From positions 310,001 to 374,000 of the forward strand of contig JAQOOI010000074.1 in NCBI GenBank assembly GCA_028554645.1: a stretch of DNA of 64,000 bases. The letters are read 5' to 3'. How positions within the stretch are numbered: the first letter of the stretch is position 1; each line of letters opens with the position of its first letter. Source of the DNA: Omphalotus guepiniiformis (lineage: Eukaryota > Basidiomycota > Agaricomycetes > Agaricales > Omphalotaceae). A model generated the notes under the pieces. It did not search any database and was not told the origin of the DNA. It was given only the letters and a program-made list of their open reading frames with translations. A program made the position numbers and the translations under genes. Of this stretch, positions 47,192 through 58,495 are shown piece after piece.

Positions 47192-47539
47192 TTTTCATCC
47201 AGCCTTGCCTACGCTGCATGGAGCCGATCAACATCGGTGAGCATTGAGGGTTTTTTGAAGTCTTTGTTTTTGTGTCCAACTCGGAATACTTCAGGCTTTG
47301 CTGGGCAGAAAACTGAGTCTCATATCATTGGGAAATCCCCAACCGTAAACCACTCTCGGAAGTTCAAGAGCTGGCGATGCTAACGACAGATGACTACCCC
47401 AGATGATGCACGTTTGCGGTGTGCTGTTTCTGTTCTGCTTGTTGCTTCTGCACATGCTGCTTCCTGCTGTATGCTGCGGATAGCTCGAAGTCTAAATTGC
47501 ATGTTGGCATTGCGGACTCCTTCCAGATACTCGGACTGT

Positions 47540-48586
47540 CAGCCGGCATTCCAGCAACGCCGGCAGGAACGAGTTTGGGTTGTCTTCAGATGATGGATGC
47601 ACCCCCTCCTTGCGCTCCCCGCGCTGGGGTGTACTGCAACTGGACTTCCTCCATCTGTGTCCCCAATGACATCTTCCTCTTCTTCATCATTAGCCTCGTT
47701 AGGGCTGTCCCACCCGCAGGACAACACCATGGCTTGTGCACGGAATCGTCATCGCCATTGAGTGTCGCACCAATTTCCTGATCAACATCAATATATTCAA
47801 ACTCTGCTTCACCATCACCCACAGCATCAGCATCAGCAGCAGCAGCGTCAGTGTCACCACCACTGACAGCAGATCCACCCGGACCTAGACCATTCCGTGA
47901 GTGTGAGCTTTGAATGCGGGAAGAAGACTACTCACACTAAGGTGTATGTGTCGCATTGATATTCCCATTGCCTGACCGTCTGCCACACAAAGTAGAAGCA
48001 GAGGCAGCCGAAGGGCGACGAGAACGAGGGACACATCCTGCTCGACTTGCAGCTTGTGAACTTGCAGTGTGTTTAGGTTGCACCGCTACTGGCAAATTGG
48101 CTTGGGGGAGCGACCATTTGCGGTGGAGGAACAGAGGAAGGGTTGACGGAAGAACTGCGTAGGGAATGAGAATCCGAGTGACTTGTGTAGCGTTCTCACC
48201 CGGCACGATCTGTGAGCACGGTGTTGTACAGTGGGGAATTGATTTGTGGGAGTAAGGCTCGAGAGGTGTAGAGAAGCTCGCGTAACAGGATTGAGACTGA
48301 AACTAGGATTAAGAATGGGATCGGGATCGGGACCGCGCTTGACGAGGTTGGGCGGCTTGGGCTTGTTCGGTTGTCCCGCGTCATTTCCTTTTCTTGCGAT
48401 ATCTAAGGAAAAGTAGTTAGGACGTGGTGACGAAACAAAAGAAAGACATATACCGGAGGAGGATACTACATAGAAGTGTTTCGTCGAAAGTTCGTAGCCT
48501 ATTTCATCTTCCTGTCGCAAACAGTGGCAGGACTCATGAGCGCTGAGCGTTGAGCTCCGGCCCCCACTTTGCGACGCGCGTGCCAT
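47540..48586 (-). CDS. Hypothetical protein, uncertain gene model
   Basis: Candidate start at 48586 (MARASQSGGRSSTLSAHESC) with a GTATATG...CCTTAG intron. Possible exons include a hydrophobic stretch of membrane-helix length (VPIPIPFLILVSVSILL, 48250-48340) and one ending TVRQWEYQCDTYTLV before a GTGAGT donor near 47940. The last is a very acidic, Ala/Asp-rich exon (EAEFEYIDVDQEIGATLNGD, 47720-47830). I do not recognise a family. Frame and exon linkage are not secure; exact ends are tentative. Confidence 0.3.
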
Positions 48587-48649
48587 CTCTACAACAAACC
48601 GCTCTGAAGACGTCTTCTTGCATACCCTTTTCAATACCGGTACTAAAAG

Positions 48650-49550
48650 TCTCTGCCTAGCTTGGAGGCGCACTGAATTCGAATGCCCACGTACTGTTCA
48701 TTTTGCACGCTAATGGCCTGCTTATTGTGAATTTTGAGTGTATTGTATAAGTTCTCTCAACAAATACATTGACGATTTATCTGCCATGATAATTTATTCA
48801 TGCATTTGTTCATACCTTTGACACATTCACGACAGCACCACTTTTCAGGATACGGCTATACGGGCAGAACTACTCTAAGGATTAGCATATGTTTCTTGAG
48901 TAGCAGTAACGAAAACCTGTACTAACCTCATTTCCAGCTTTCAATAGCTCGTCATCAATACCCTCCACTTTCAGGTCAACTGCGATACCAAACCCAGGCA
49001 TGCCTTCGGTCTCTCCGATATGAACATCGGCATGAACTTTGGCATTTTTGGCCATTTCCGATTTGCCCATCTTGGAAGCTACGGCTTGGATAGCACCAAG
49101 GAAACACGCTATTTGAGACCGGTATCAATTTGACATGTAGGGGCGGAGCGCATAGAGAAGACGATATCGACGCAGGTGACATACCAGAGTACCCCATTGC
49201 AAAAAGTTGTTCGGGATTCTGCCCTTTACCACTTCCACCCATCTCTTTTGGAGTGGCGAGTTTAAGTTTCAAGTCATCAGAGCTCACTTCGCCATTCCGT
49301 CCCGCGCCTTGGGCTACGGCTTGCGCGGTGTACTGTATACATGTCCACCAGTTAAGGGCTGTCAAAAAGCTCCAGACTTTCTTGCTACCTTATGGTTCTT
49401 CAAAGTCACCAACGTTCTCGAATGCGTTCTAAGCGATGAGTTCGAAAGAGAGCGCGAAACTGTGGTCAAAGCAGCTTGTGAACGGATGTACATGGCAATA
49501 AGTCGAAGCAGAGAACGAAAACTCCTTAGGTCACTTCGTTCCCTGCACTC
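48650..49550. repeat. Direct duplication, unit 2 (Ohr gene with 3' flank)
   Basis: Same-orientation match to 39795-40650; introns and 3' flank align by eye with scattered substitutions and small indels. Confidence 0.85.
48810..49493 (-). CDS. Ohr/OsmC-family peroxiredoxin-like protein, copy 2
   Basis: Same fold and exon structure as copy 1. The start MYIRSQAALTTVSRSL at 49493 is chosen to match copy 1; an in-frame ATG at 49574 would add 27 residues. LKNHK joins YTAQAVAQGAGRNGEVSSDD; NPEQLFAMGYS joins ACFLGAIQAVASKMG (first Cys). VHADVHIGETEGMPGFGIAV and KVEGIDDELLKAGNE follow, then FCPYSRILKSGAVVNVSKV (second Cys), stop at 48810. Intact. It lies next to RSE1, so this may be the ancestral locus, but the sequence does not settle that. 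Confidence 0.87.
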
Positions 49551-49647
49551 GTAACCTGGAGTCGTGTTGATCAAGTGCGCACTAACAGTGACGTCACGGG
49601 ATATACTGAGATAAGATAAAGAAATACAGCCTTCGTAACAGATACAA

Positions 49648-52600
49648 CTAGAAACCGCTCGTAGTGACCCTCAGCTGCTCCAGCTTTTTCAATACTTCAC
49701 CAACCGTCCTATCAAGTTCACCCGCGATAGCACTCTGCTTTGTACCAGGTAATCGTGCGAACGTCTCGCAAAGGTCACCGTCAACAACAGCTTTGACTGG
49801 TGTGTAATAACCTCTCCAGCTCAATTGGTCTCTGCCAACTAGACTGCTTTGCTCGGTCCGCATGTGCTGCTCCAAAGTAGAGATGAAGTCAACATCTTCT
49901 TTGGATACAAACGGAACGAGGATTCCAATCGTGCCATGTAATCCAGTATACAAAAGGATTTCACGACCCCCGGCTACCATTGATACCTTGTGAATGGAGG
50001 TGACAAGATCGCCGACGTGAAAATGAGCAATCATCTTGGTCTTGTGTGGGGCTCCCATCAAGATTCCTTTTTCATGAAGAATACCCGCGCCAGAAGGGTC
50101 ATCGTCCACCTGATCTGATTCCTTCGCATCCAGACGGTTGACGAAGATGTTGCCGAAACGATCACCAGCCGCGACCGTGTTGTAGTCAACCATGGTCGAA
50201 GCGCTGACCCATCTTGGCTGGCTGTCGTCAGCGAAGACGAGTAAACGGTTCTCTGGTGGCTTATACACCGCATAAGAAATCGATTCTTGCATTTCACCAA
50301 CTATTATGCGAGAGCCTTGGGTGTTGAGTGTCACGATAGCTGAAGCAAAGGTCTGACCATACGATCAATCAGCTATTCAGAACGACGAGGTCAAGTAGGA
50401 AACGTACTTTGTTTTCCACCTTACGAAGCAATTTCTTCTTTCCAATATCGTAGATCCTCAAAGCCTTGCCAACGCCGGCAACAAGCCTTCCTTGGAATGC
50501 CATTAGGGATAAAGGAACATCGTCTGTCTCGGTCTACATAATATCTAAGTAAGTCCATGGACAAAGTGATGAAGGTGTTCATACCTTATGCAAAAGTTCC
50601 AATCCTGCACCGTCGTCGATGAATTTATATGTTCGGAAGAATCCACTGGAGCAAGACCGTGGAGAAACTAAAGTATCTGCGGCAGTACCAACAACAAGAT
50701 GTAGCTCGCCGCCTCTCGCGGAAAAGGGTACAACAGCCAGAGAAAAAGCGGCCTCGTTGCCGTCTAACGGTATAAAAGCCAATGTCTTTGCCTAACGAAT
50801 ACAACAAGCATCAGTAACACACTCTTTGTGCAATTGTGGTCCATCGCACCTCTGTAGGGTCAATAATTCGAATTCCAGATCCCCATGTTCCCGCGGGAGC
50901 TTTAGGTCTCCCAAATATTTCCGGCGGTAGTGAGACAACTTCATCGTCGATAGTCTTGCCTTGCCGACGCTGGTGAAGGGAGTTTAAACTTTTGAATTCT
51001 ATGACAAGACGGCGACTTACTAGCTCGTCAAGTTTCTTTTCAGCAGCATCTTCACCTAGGACCCGGTGATCGCTCTCGATAAGGTAGAAATATGAGTTCG
51101 TAGGGTGAGTGATGAACTTGCGGGGAGTGTAGGAAAGTGGGATAGAGTCTTGTTTGAGCTTGGTGCCAAGTTTTGGTATCTGGAAGATTCTTAGAGTGAA
51201 ACCCCACATAAGTTTCTTGAAAACGTCGACGAACTCGTTAGAAATGCTTACCTTAATGTACTTCCCGTGATACCAATTAAACCTTCTGGGCTGAGCTCAG
51301 CAGAGAAACTCCATGCAAAATCAAGATTCTCAAAAATTAGAGGAGTAAAGTGCATGAGGTTATGATGAGTGTAATTGAGCCACGATCGAGAGGAGAGTGC
51401 CAATATTGCAGGATTGCGTTGTATGAATACACGAATGAGTTTGATAGGTCTTGTCCCAAGGAATCTGTAAATGCTTCAGCGAACGGAAACGGACATTCAA
51501 TTGACGAAAACACCGACCGAGTTCGAGTGTCGGTTAATTGCCCGTTAGTAGGATCCAAGACGGTTCGTAATAAAACCCCATTCTGTAGACCAATGTTGAC
51601 AAAGAGTGTAGGTTGACTCTTGTTAATGCTTGCGTCTAGCATATCTGCGATACAGATGGCGGAAGGAGGTGCGGTCAACGCTTGTAAGCTGATTGTTTCA
51701 AGTGTGCTTTCTGGATCAAGAGAAATGACCCGAACTGTCTGGTCTTCACAACCCACAGCCTATACGAAATTAGTAAGAGTAGAGCTTTATCGGCCATGAG
51801 TGAACCGGACGAACCAGAAATGGAGTCCTTTGACGACCTTCTGGAACTTCTCCAATGCTCAGAGCTAAAACTGTACTGCCCATCGCTTTCCGATCTTGAT
51901 ACTCATTCAACTGACCCTCCAAGTCCAACTCGAAGTACACCAATTCTGCCGAGCTGAGCGCGACCACTACCTGCCTCTTGTTTGTCGTCGCGCTGACAAT
52001 ACTCTTGCCCTGTGGAACCCTCCATTCCGTGACATGGCCATTCGCCAAAACATGTCGAATGCCACCTGGATGAACTTGCAGTAGAGCGTCGGAACCAATT
52101 TGTTGCACAGCGAGAGTTGGAGCAGATGAAAGGAAGCCGGTGTCTTGAACTTCTTCAATCGTCTCCCCAATGGATAGAACGAGGGTGCCGTTCACGAAAG
52201 AAAGAATGATGTAAGAATCATAGGGGTCTGGAGAGGGTGGATTTTAGCGAAAGTTTACAAGGACTTGTAGTGACTTACCATCCTCTTTTCGTTTTGTAGT
52301 CCACACTGCGTTCGGAATACCAGGTAAATCCGAGCTAACGGACTCCTCAACCTCTAACCCATGTCTCAAAGTTCTCAAGCTACTTCTTGAACCTCGCCCA
52401 CACGCCGTGAAGATTTGGGGTGTGTCGGAATTGGGGAGTATGTTCAATACTTTTGAGTCGAGGATAGGATCTAGCGATTCGATCTCATCAGCAAGTGCAA
52501 GATTCTCAAGCGGACGAGGACGAAAATGCGCATGAGGTAAAGGCGTCGTCGGGTCCTCCATGCCGAAGGAACGGTAGGAGGTGGAACTGAACTCTGGCTC

Positions 52601-53874
52601 ATCGTCGTCGTCACCAAGTTTTTGGAATTGATACAGATAACTAGGCAAATGTTAGATGGGAGAAGCCAGAAAAACAATAAGACTCACTGATTTGAAAACT
52701 CAGAAGCAACAAAGAGGAAACCAGATTTGAGAATACAGAGACTGGACGCAACAGGTACAGTATCAAAATACTTGATTTTCAAGGCCTTGACTTCCTCTTC
52801 TTCGTGCTCAATGGTGACCTTATAAAGATCCCCATCCTCATTTTGAACGAGAAAGAAAAATGCCCCCTAAGAAAAATTAGTACTGGCACTGCTTACGTTA
52901 CAGACTAGACACACCTTCATCTTGTGCATCACGGCAGAGACGATGAGCATTCCGCGATCTCTCTTTTCCAATGGATGTTTCCGGCGTGGAATAGGAACGC
53001 GATGTTGAGGTCCAGTCATATGTCGGTAAATGATATGGTCTTCACAGCAGACGAGTACACCAGAAGGGCCGTCAAAGCGATCTGAAGAGGCTAGCTGGCC
53101 GCCAGGTACTTGGAGAAGTAGATTGGCTCTCGGATCAGTTGGCTCACTCCACTTCCTTACTACGTGGTTCAGACCCAGATCTAATTCGTAGTATGTGAGC
53201 ATTTTTTCCGCCCTATTGAATGCCTCCCCTGTAGGATCCTGGTCTGATTCAGTGTAATCAACCTCTAGCGCAGCGAAAGTAGGGTTCTCGAACCCAACGT
53301 CAAGGCCGACAATATTGTGGATAATGGCACCGTTCTTATGTGCCTCAAGCGGTGATGAGATGGTGAGGTTGGCAGCGGCATCCCTGTTCAAAATGTACAC
53401 CAATTTCGCTTTCTCCATAGCAGCGATCATTACACTCCGACCTTTTGGGTCAACTGCCAAGTACTGTCCAGGAACAATACGACGTGCTCCAGATTTTCCA
53501 TAAGTCTCTTGATGCAGCTTTACGAATGTGCTTGTCTTGGGATCGTAATCCAATATAACGATACGGCCTGAATCAGACCCTACTATCGCGTAGTCTGAGA
53601 AACACAGTAAATTAGATCAAATCTGAAGATACACGTACACAAGCTCACCCTTAGTTCCACCCGTCAGTCGAAATGCAGCCAAAGAGCGAATGGACCCAAA
53701 GACATCGGTAGCGATTACCGTCGCGACCTTGCCTGTCTGTGGATCCGGGCGCAAGAGCTCGAGACGGGTCCCATGAGAGGCAATAATCTCCTGCTGACGT
53801 GCGCCAGAGAAATTTCCGACAATTGCCTGAGTTATAGCAGTTGGGGGTTGCAAAGTGAGGTTGTAGAGGTGCAT
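49648..53874 (-). CDS. RSE1: Splicing factor 3B subunit 3 / Rse1
   Basis: Triple beta-propeller scaffold of the U2 snRNP SF3b complex. The start [20 protein letters not shown] at 53874 is preferred over the ATG six codons upstream because it matches the family N-terminus. [39 protein letters not shown] and [20 protein letters not shown] are typical. Later [15 protein letters not shown], then the CPSF_A-type C-terminal propeller with [20 protein letters not shown]. The hallmark end [20 protein letters not shown] and [20 protein letters not shown] runs to the stop at 49648. Intact by eye. Confidence 0.93.
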
Positions 53875-54249
53875 GACGAACTTGCTAATCAATTAAGAAA
53901 GCGAGTGAGATTTTGTGGGAGAGACGGGAAAGCAATGGAAGCACAGCAGTCTACAGTGGTCAGCAGAGGAAAGAGTAAGGGATTTTTCGTCTGCAGCTAA
54001 CGCTGCTTGAACGTAAGCGAAACGAATTGGCAGTTCGAAAAACTGAAAGCGGTTGTTTGCTCTTGCTTGATGTCAAAGCTGGTGAGCAACTCCCGTAAAT
54101 GGCTTGACACTGATGACAGAACTTCAGAATCACAAGAGCTTTACCTTCCTGACCCTCATCTATACGCTGCTGGCTAGCATTAATTGTACACTAATACTCG
54201 AGGCTATCACTCGAGGCTAACTTGAATTTCGTTCTATCACATATACACT
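53875..54249. promoter_or_regulatory. Divergent promoter region RSE1 / coiled-coil protein
   Basis: 375 nt between divergent start codons; no specific element recognised apart from a short ctcgaggcta direct repeat near 54197-54222. Confidence 0.4.
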
Positions 54250-56236
54250 ATGCGCTTCAAGCTTCTCAGAAGATTTTCACACCTTATTCATCGTCGCACA
54301 AGATCCGACTCCGCTCTCGCCTTTCTCGACTCTCTCGCGCCACCTCAAGCTACTGATGCTTTACCGTGGTGTCACTCTTTCAACGATACGCTTCAAAAAG
54401 CGGGTGACTACTCTAGATATCCTACACTCGCCATCCCGGTATCACAGACTTCTCCCCTAAACAGTGCTATAACCTCACATTCCAATGTCGTACCTGTCAC
54501 AACGTCTTGCGTAGATAAATGTACCGCCGAATGTCATATGGGAAATGGCCAGCTGAACGATCTCATGAAGCAGCTGATACGCAGCTACGATGTTCAAGAG
54601 CAAGAATTCTGCAGTCTCAAGAACACAGTTGCTTCCGAGGAACGCTTTATTTCCGAAACCGAGGTCGCCATTAAAACAGCTCAAGACACGCTCAACCAAC
54701 TCGACGCGGATATTCAAAGGTACAATGCTTCCCTCCACCTTCTCTTAGACGTCGACCTTTGCGGCCCGGTGTTTCGTTATACTTGGGATGCGATAGCTTC
54801 TGGGAGCACCTTCATCGAGGCGGCAGTAAATGCCATTCGAGAGGCCGCCACGAATCCGAGCAGTCCTTGGGCGCGATTAATCCCGGCAATTGTCGGTCCT
54901 CGTTCTTCCGACCAATACAAGTCCGCTCTCGATGCGACATTGAAGGCCAGGGCAGAACTTCGACAATCCAACAATGTTGCACAATTCTGGAAGAACACTG
55001 CACGCCAAGACGTCATACATGCGTGTACTGTAACTCCCTCGTCGTCCACGCTTTCTGAAATCCAGGAAACACTGAGCAGCGATAGACGAAAAGCTGTCGA
55101 TAATTTGCTACGCAAACTGAGAAGTGGGGAGATTCCCATTCGAAGCACTGTCGTTTCACAAGCCACTCGAGATATTTCAGGAGATCTACCTTCTCTTCAC
55201 ATCCCACCAACTCCCGACGTGTCTCCGAAACCAGCGTCGCCAATGGTCTCGTTCCACTCCTCTGGCTCGCTGAAGGATGCGTTTGGCATACAACAATGCT
55301 CTCTGACGCGTCCGCCCAGCAAATCTTCAAGGACCATAAACCCGCAACCTACAGCTTTGCCCCACCTACGAGATGGCACAGTTCGACACGTATCTATTGG
55401 TTCTTTGTACGAGCCTTGCGACCTGACTTCGGCTGACCATAAGTCTCACTCCACTTCCGCGAATTCAGTCAATGTAAGTAAACCTCTTCCTTCGCCTCTA
55501 CGCGTAGCTAAACTCTTTTTAGGCTTCCCTGCCTTCTTCATCTTCATTTTCATCTGGCACTACTCCTGCCAACAGTTCAATGGGATCAATGGGATCAGAG
55601 TCTCTCTCCCTCCCGCCATGCCCAGATTTTCAAGCTACAGATTTCTGGACTGGTACATCATGTAACGAACACCGTTTCAGCTTTAGCCCCGAAGATGCCG
55701 TCGAATCGTTGGAACGTATTTACACCCGATTTACGCACATGCGACTCGACACGATCGTTGAAGAAAATCAACCAGCCGATGTGACAATGTTCGAGCAGAG
55801 CGACTCAGGGAGCGATTTGGTTTCTGTGCCTGGCACCCCGTCTTCCGTTGGAGACTATAATGACATCACCCTGGTTGAACAAAGCTCTCCTCCGAAGCCG
55901 GCCCCTTCCAAGAGGGTATCAATGCTTCCTTTTCTATCGAAAATCCCTCGTCGTATATCACTTTCTCTATCCCCCAAGAAAAGGTCACCTAAGAAAACAA
56001 CACCTACTTCCCCCGTTCGTACTCTTACGAAACCCACGATCTCTTCGTCCCTCAAGCAGTCACCTCCAAAAAAGGTCTCGCCCTCGCATATCACGAACAA
56101 TGGTTCAGCTATACCTGTCGTTTCCCCGTCAAGGATGCCAGTCAAGAACAAAGCGCCGGAGACATCAAATGCTCCGTTTACTGGTGCATTCAAGCAAAAC
56201 ACGATTATGGTACGCGGAATGGGTAAAAACCGATGA
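54250..56236 (+). CDS. Coiled-coil, Ser/Pro-rich hypothetical protein
   Basis: Not recognised as a named family. The start MRFKLLRRFSHLIHRR is followed by one intron (55474-55522, phase 0) joining TSANSVN to ASLPSSSSFSSG. A central helical part (residues about 100-180, LIRSYDVQEQEFCSLKNTVA ... DTLNQLDADIQRYNASLHLL) has coiled-coil character. The C-terminal half is Ser/Pro/Lys-rich with SLSPKKRSPKKTTPTSPVRT, which carries several S/T-P phosphosites and basic patches compatible with nuclear or cytoskeletal targeting. Stop at 56236. Confidence 0.75.
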
Positions 56237-56484
56237 TTTAGAGCAATGACCTCGTTTGCATTGTACATACACCATTAACGAAATAGACTAGTCAGTTACT
56301 GCATGCGGATTCGAATTGCTATGTGGCTCGAGTTGCCTAGGGACTCGGGAGACTATGAATGGTCCAGTCCAGTCAATGCTGAAGTCAAAGTGTCGTATCA
56401 TTTTATGTATGACATGAGCCGAACAAAAGCGCAGCCATAAACATCGTATTACTACGTGCAGAGAGTGTGTGAATACTTCGTTGG

Positions 56485-57820
56485 TCATAAGTTCCTTCTT
56501 GCCCACTCCTTTTCCAGGTCCAGGTAATCATCAAGCGTATCCAACAAGGTCTAAACTGTCGCCAGCGTCATTTTCCGAAGAAGTATATGATATATACCTG
56601 CTCTAAGGTGAAGAAATCACCCTTCTTCATGCCTAATACCTCTTCAATCCTATCAAAGTCGCAAGGCATGATACCAGTGGCAAAAGTCGGAGGTTCGCTT
56701 TTGGTCAACCTAGGTTTCAGTTCTGGTCTCTTCTCCGCGAGAAGATTGATCGCCTCTTTGAAATCAAGGTTGTGAGGAGCACTAATGACTATTCGCTTGC
56801 GGCCGATAGAAGAAGCATGCGGGGCTTTGAGAGCGCGAACATGTGCTTTGGCAAGGTCGCGAGCGTCGATGTAGAAGGGGACAAGGGGAAAGGTGCAGTC
56901 TTGATCGAGGAAGTTGTACAGGATTCGATTAGAAGAAGTGAATTTGGGATTACTGAGGGCCGCAGGAAATAGCTCCCTTAAAATGGGAGCCAAGACGAAG
57001 GGCGGAGAAACTAAGAGTCACAGCATCAAAGAATGATCAAGCTCATTAGGTCCGCCAAACGTACTGGTAGTGAAATCCATATCAGGGTGTGCATCGGCCC
57101 ATTCCCAAAGCGCTTGTTCAGCATATTTCTTGGAGGCGCAGTATACTGCCATAGTGTCTCCGCTCGCAAGTGCTTCTTCTTTAGTGATTGGATTCCAATC
57201 TGTACAGGGAGTAGATCATTGGTAAAGTAATGGCGGAAAGTGAAAATGTATTCGCTGACCAGTGTTCTTGAAGGTATTTTGAGGGTTCATGACTGCCCCG
57301 ACTGAACCTGTCATGATTACGCGCTGAACACCAGCTTTCTCGGCCTGCTTGACGATATTAAGACATCCGGTGAGGGTAACCTAGAGCAGAAAGTCAGGAT
57401 GGAAAGACAACTCGAAGCTAAGCACTTTCATCTATCATTTCCTGCGGTGTCAAATTGCTTCCAGGTATCGGTGCCGCAACGTGCATTACCGCATGTACAC
57501 CACTGAGGGCTTCTGACAAGTCGTCCGAGGAAAGGTCATTTATTTCTATGATCTTGAGCTGATCCCCGAAGACACCAGCATTGTCCTTTAAGTGTTTCGC
57601 TCGATCTCCACGAGCAGCACTATTGATTCACTTAGAGCACTTGGCAATTGATAGCAGCAACTAGCTCAGACTCACGCTCGAACGTGATATCCTTCATCCA
57701 GTAAATGCTTGACAACATTAGATCCTACTAAGCCAGAGGCTCCGGTTACCTGTGCAAAAAGGTAAGCATTGCAAGAGACTGAAGTGAAGATCGACCACTT
57801 ACAAAGATGATTTGGGCCAT
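56485..57820 (-). CDS. Extended SDR, dihydroflavonol-4-reductase-like NAD(P)-dependent reductase
   Basis: Rossmann-fold oxidoreductase of the DFR/3-beta-HSD type. Exon 1 is 18 nt (MAQIIF), joined to VTGASGLVGSNVVKHLLDEG, the TGxxGxxG nucleotide-binding motif. Then SGVHAVMHVAAPIPG, VTLTGCLNIVKQAEKAGVQR, VIMTGSVGAVMNPQ and the catalytic YCASKKYAEQALWEW (Tyr-x3-Lys). Later VPFYIDARDLAKAHVRALKA and the C-terminal LDDYLDLEKEWARRNL, stop at 56485. The substrate is unknown; related fungal enzymes act on ketones and aldehydes. Confidence 0.88.
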
Positions 57821-58495
57821 ACTTGAGCGCTAAATCAGGGTACTTTGCATATGTAGAACTTGGGGCTTTTTATACTGCCTGGACGCTGTTGTGACCCATT
57901 ACAGTGACAATCCATGAGAAGATAGACCCTTCACATCTTCAGATCCACGCGACTACTGTAGTCACGGTGAACGGATACACGGTCTATCAGAATATTGGTC
58001 ATTCAGTGCCTTGTCATCATCCTGAGGGTCCTGAGGGTGTTTACCCGTACATAGATCAGGATATTAACTGAGAGAAATCATGAACCCAATGTTGTGCCAC
58101 AGCAAGCCTTGTAGACAAAGGTTGTCATCGTCTGGAAGTCCCAGAGTTCTTCAGAAGAATGCCAAGTGCCCGGGCAGGCTGTTGAAGTTCACATGTGTAA
58201 CCGGTAGCATCGCCCCGATGGTCGCCCTATCGGAAATGAAAAATCGTGAAAGCAGCATTCAAGATCCCAAATTTCTTTGAAGATCATAATGCATCAAGAA
58301 CCCAGTGAACACTGAATCTCAGTTGGGTCGTAGCCTGTCGTAGCCTTGACGTAGGCTAGGTCGGCAAATGCTAATTTCAGATACTTATGTAAGCACTTAC
58401 TTAACGTGGAAGAGGAAGAAGGAACGACCTTGCTCTTTTACTACATTCTGCATACATCAACTTGAAGTTCTAGCTTTACATATTCTCCTGCCAAG
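57821..58495. promoter_or_regulatory. Divergent region SDR gene / Argonaute B
   Basis: No gene seen. The last 125 nt are similar to the DNA upstream of Argonaute A and mark the inner edge of the right inverted-repeat arm. The rest is unique. Confidence 0.45.
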
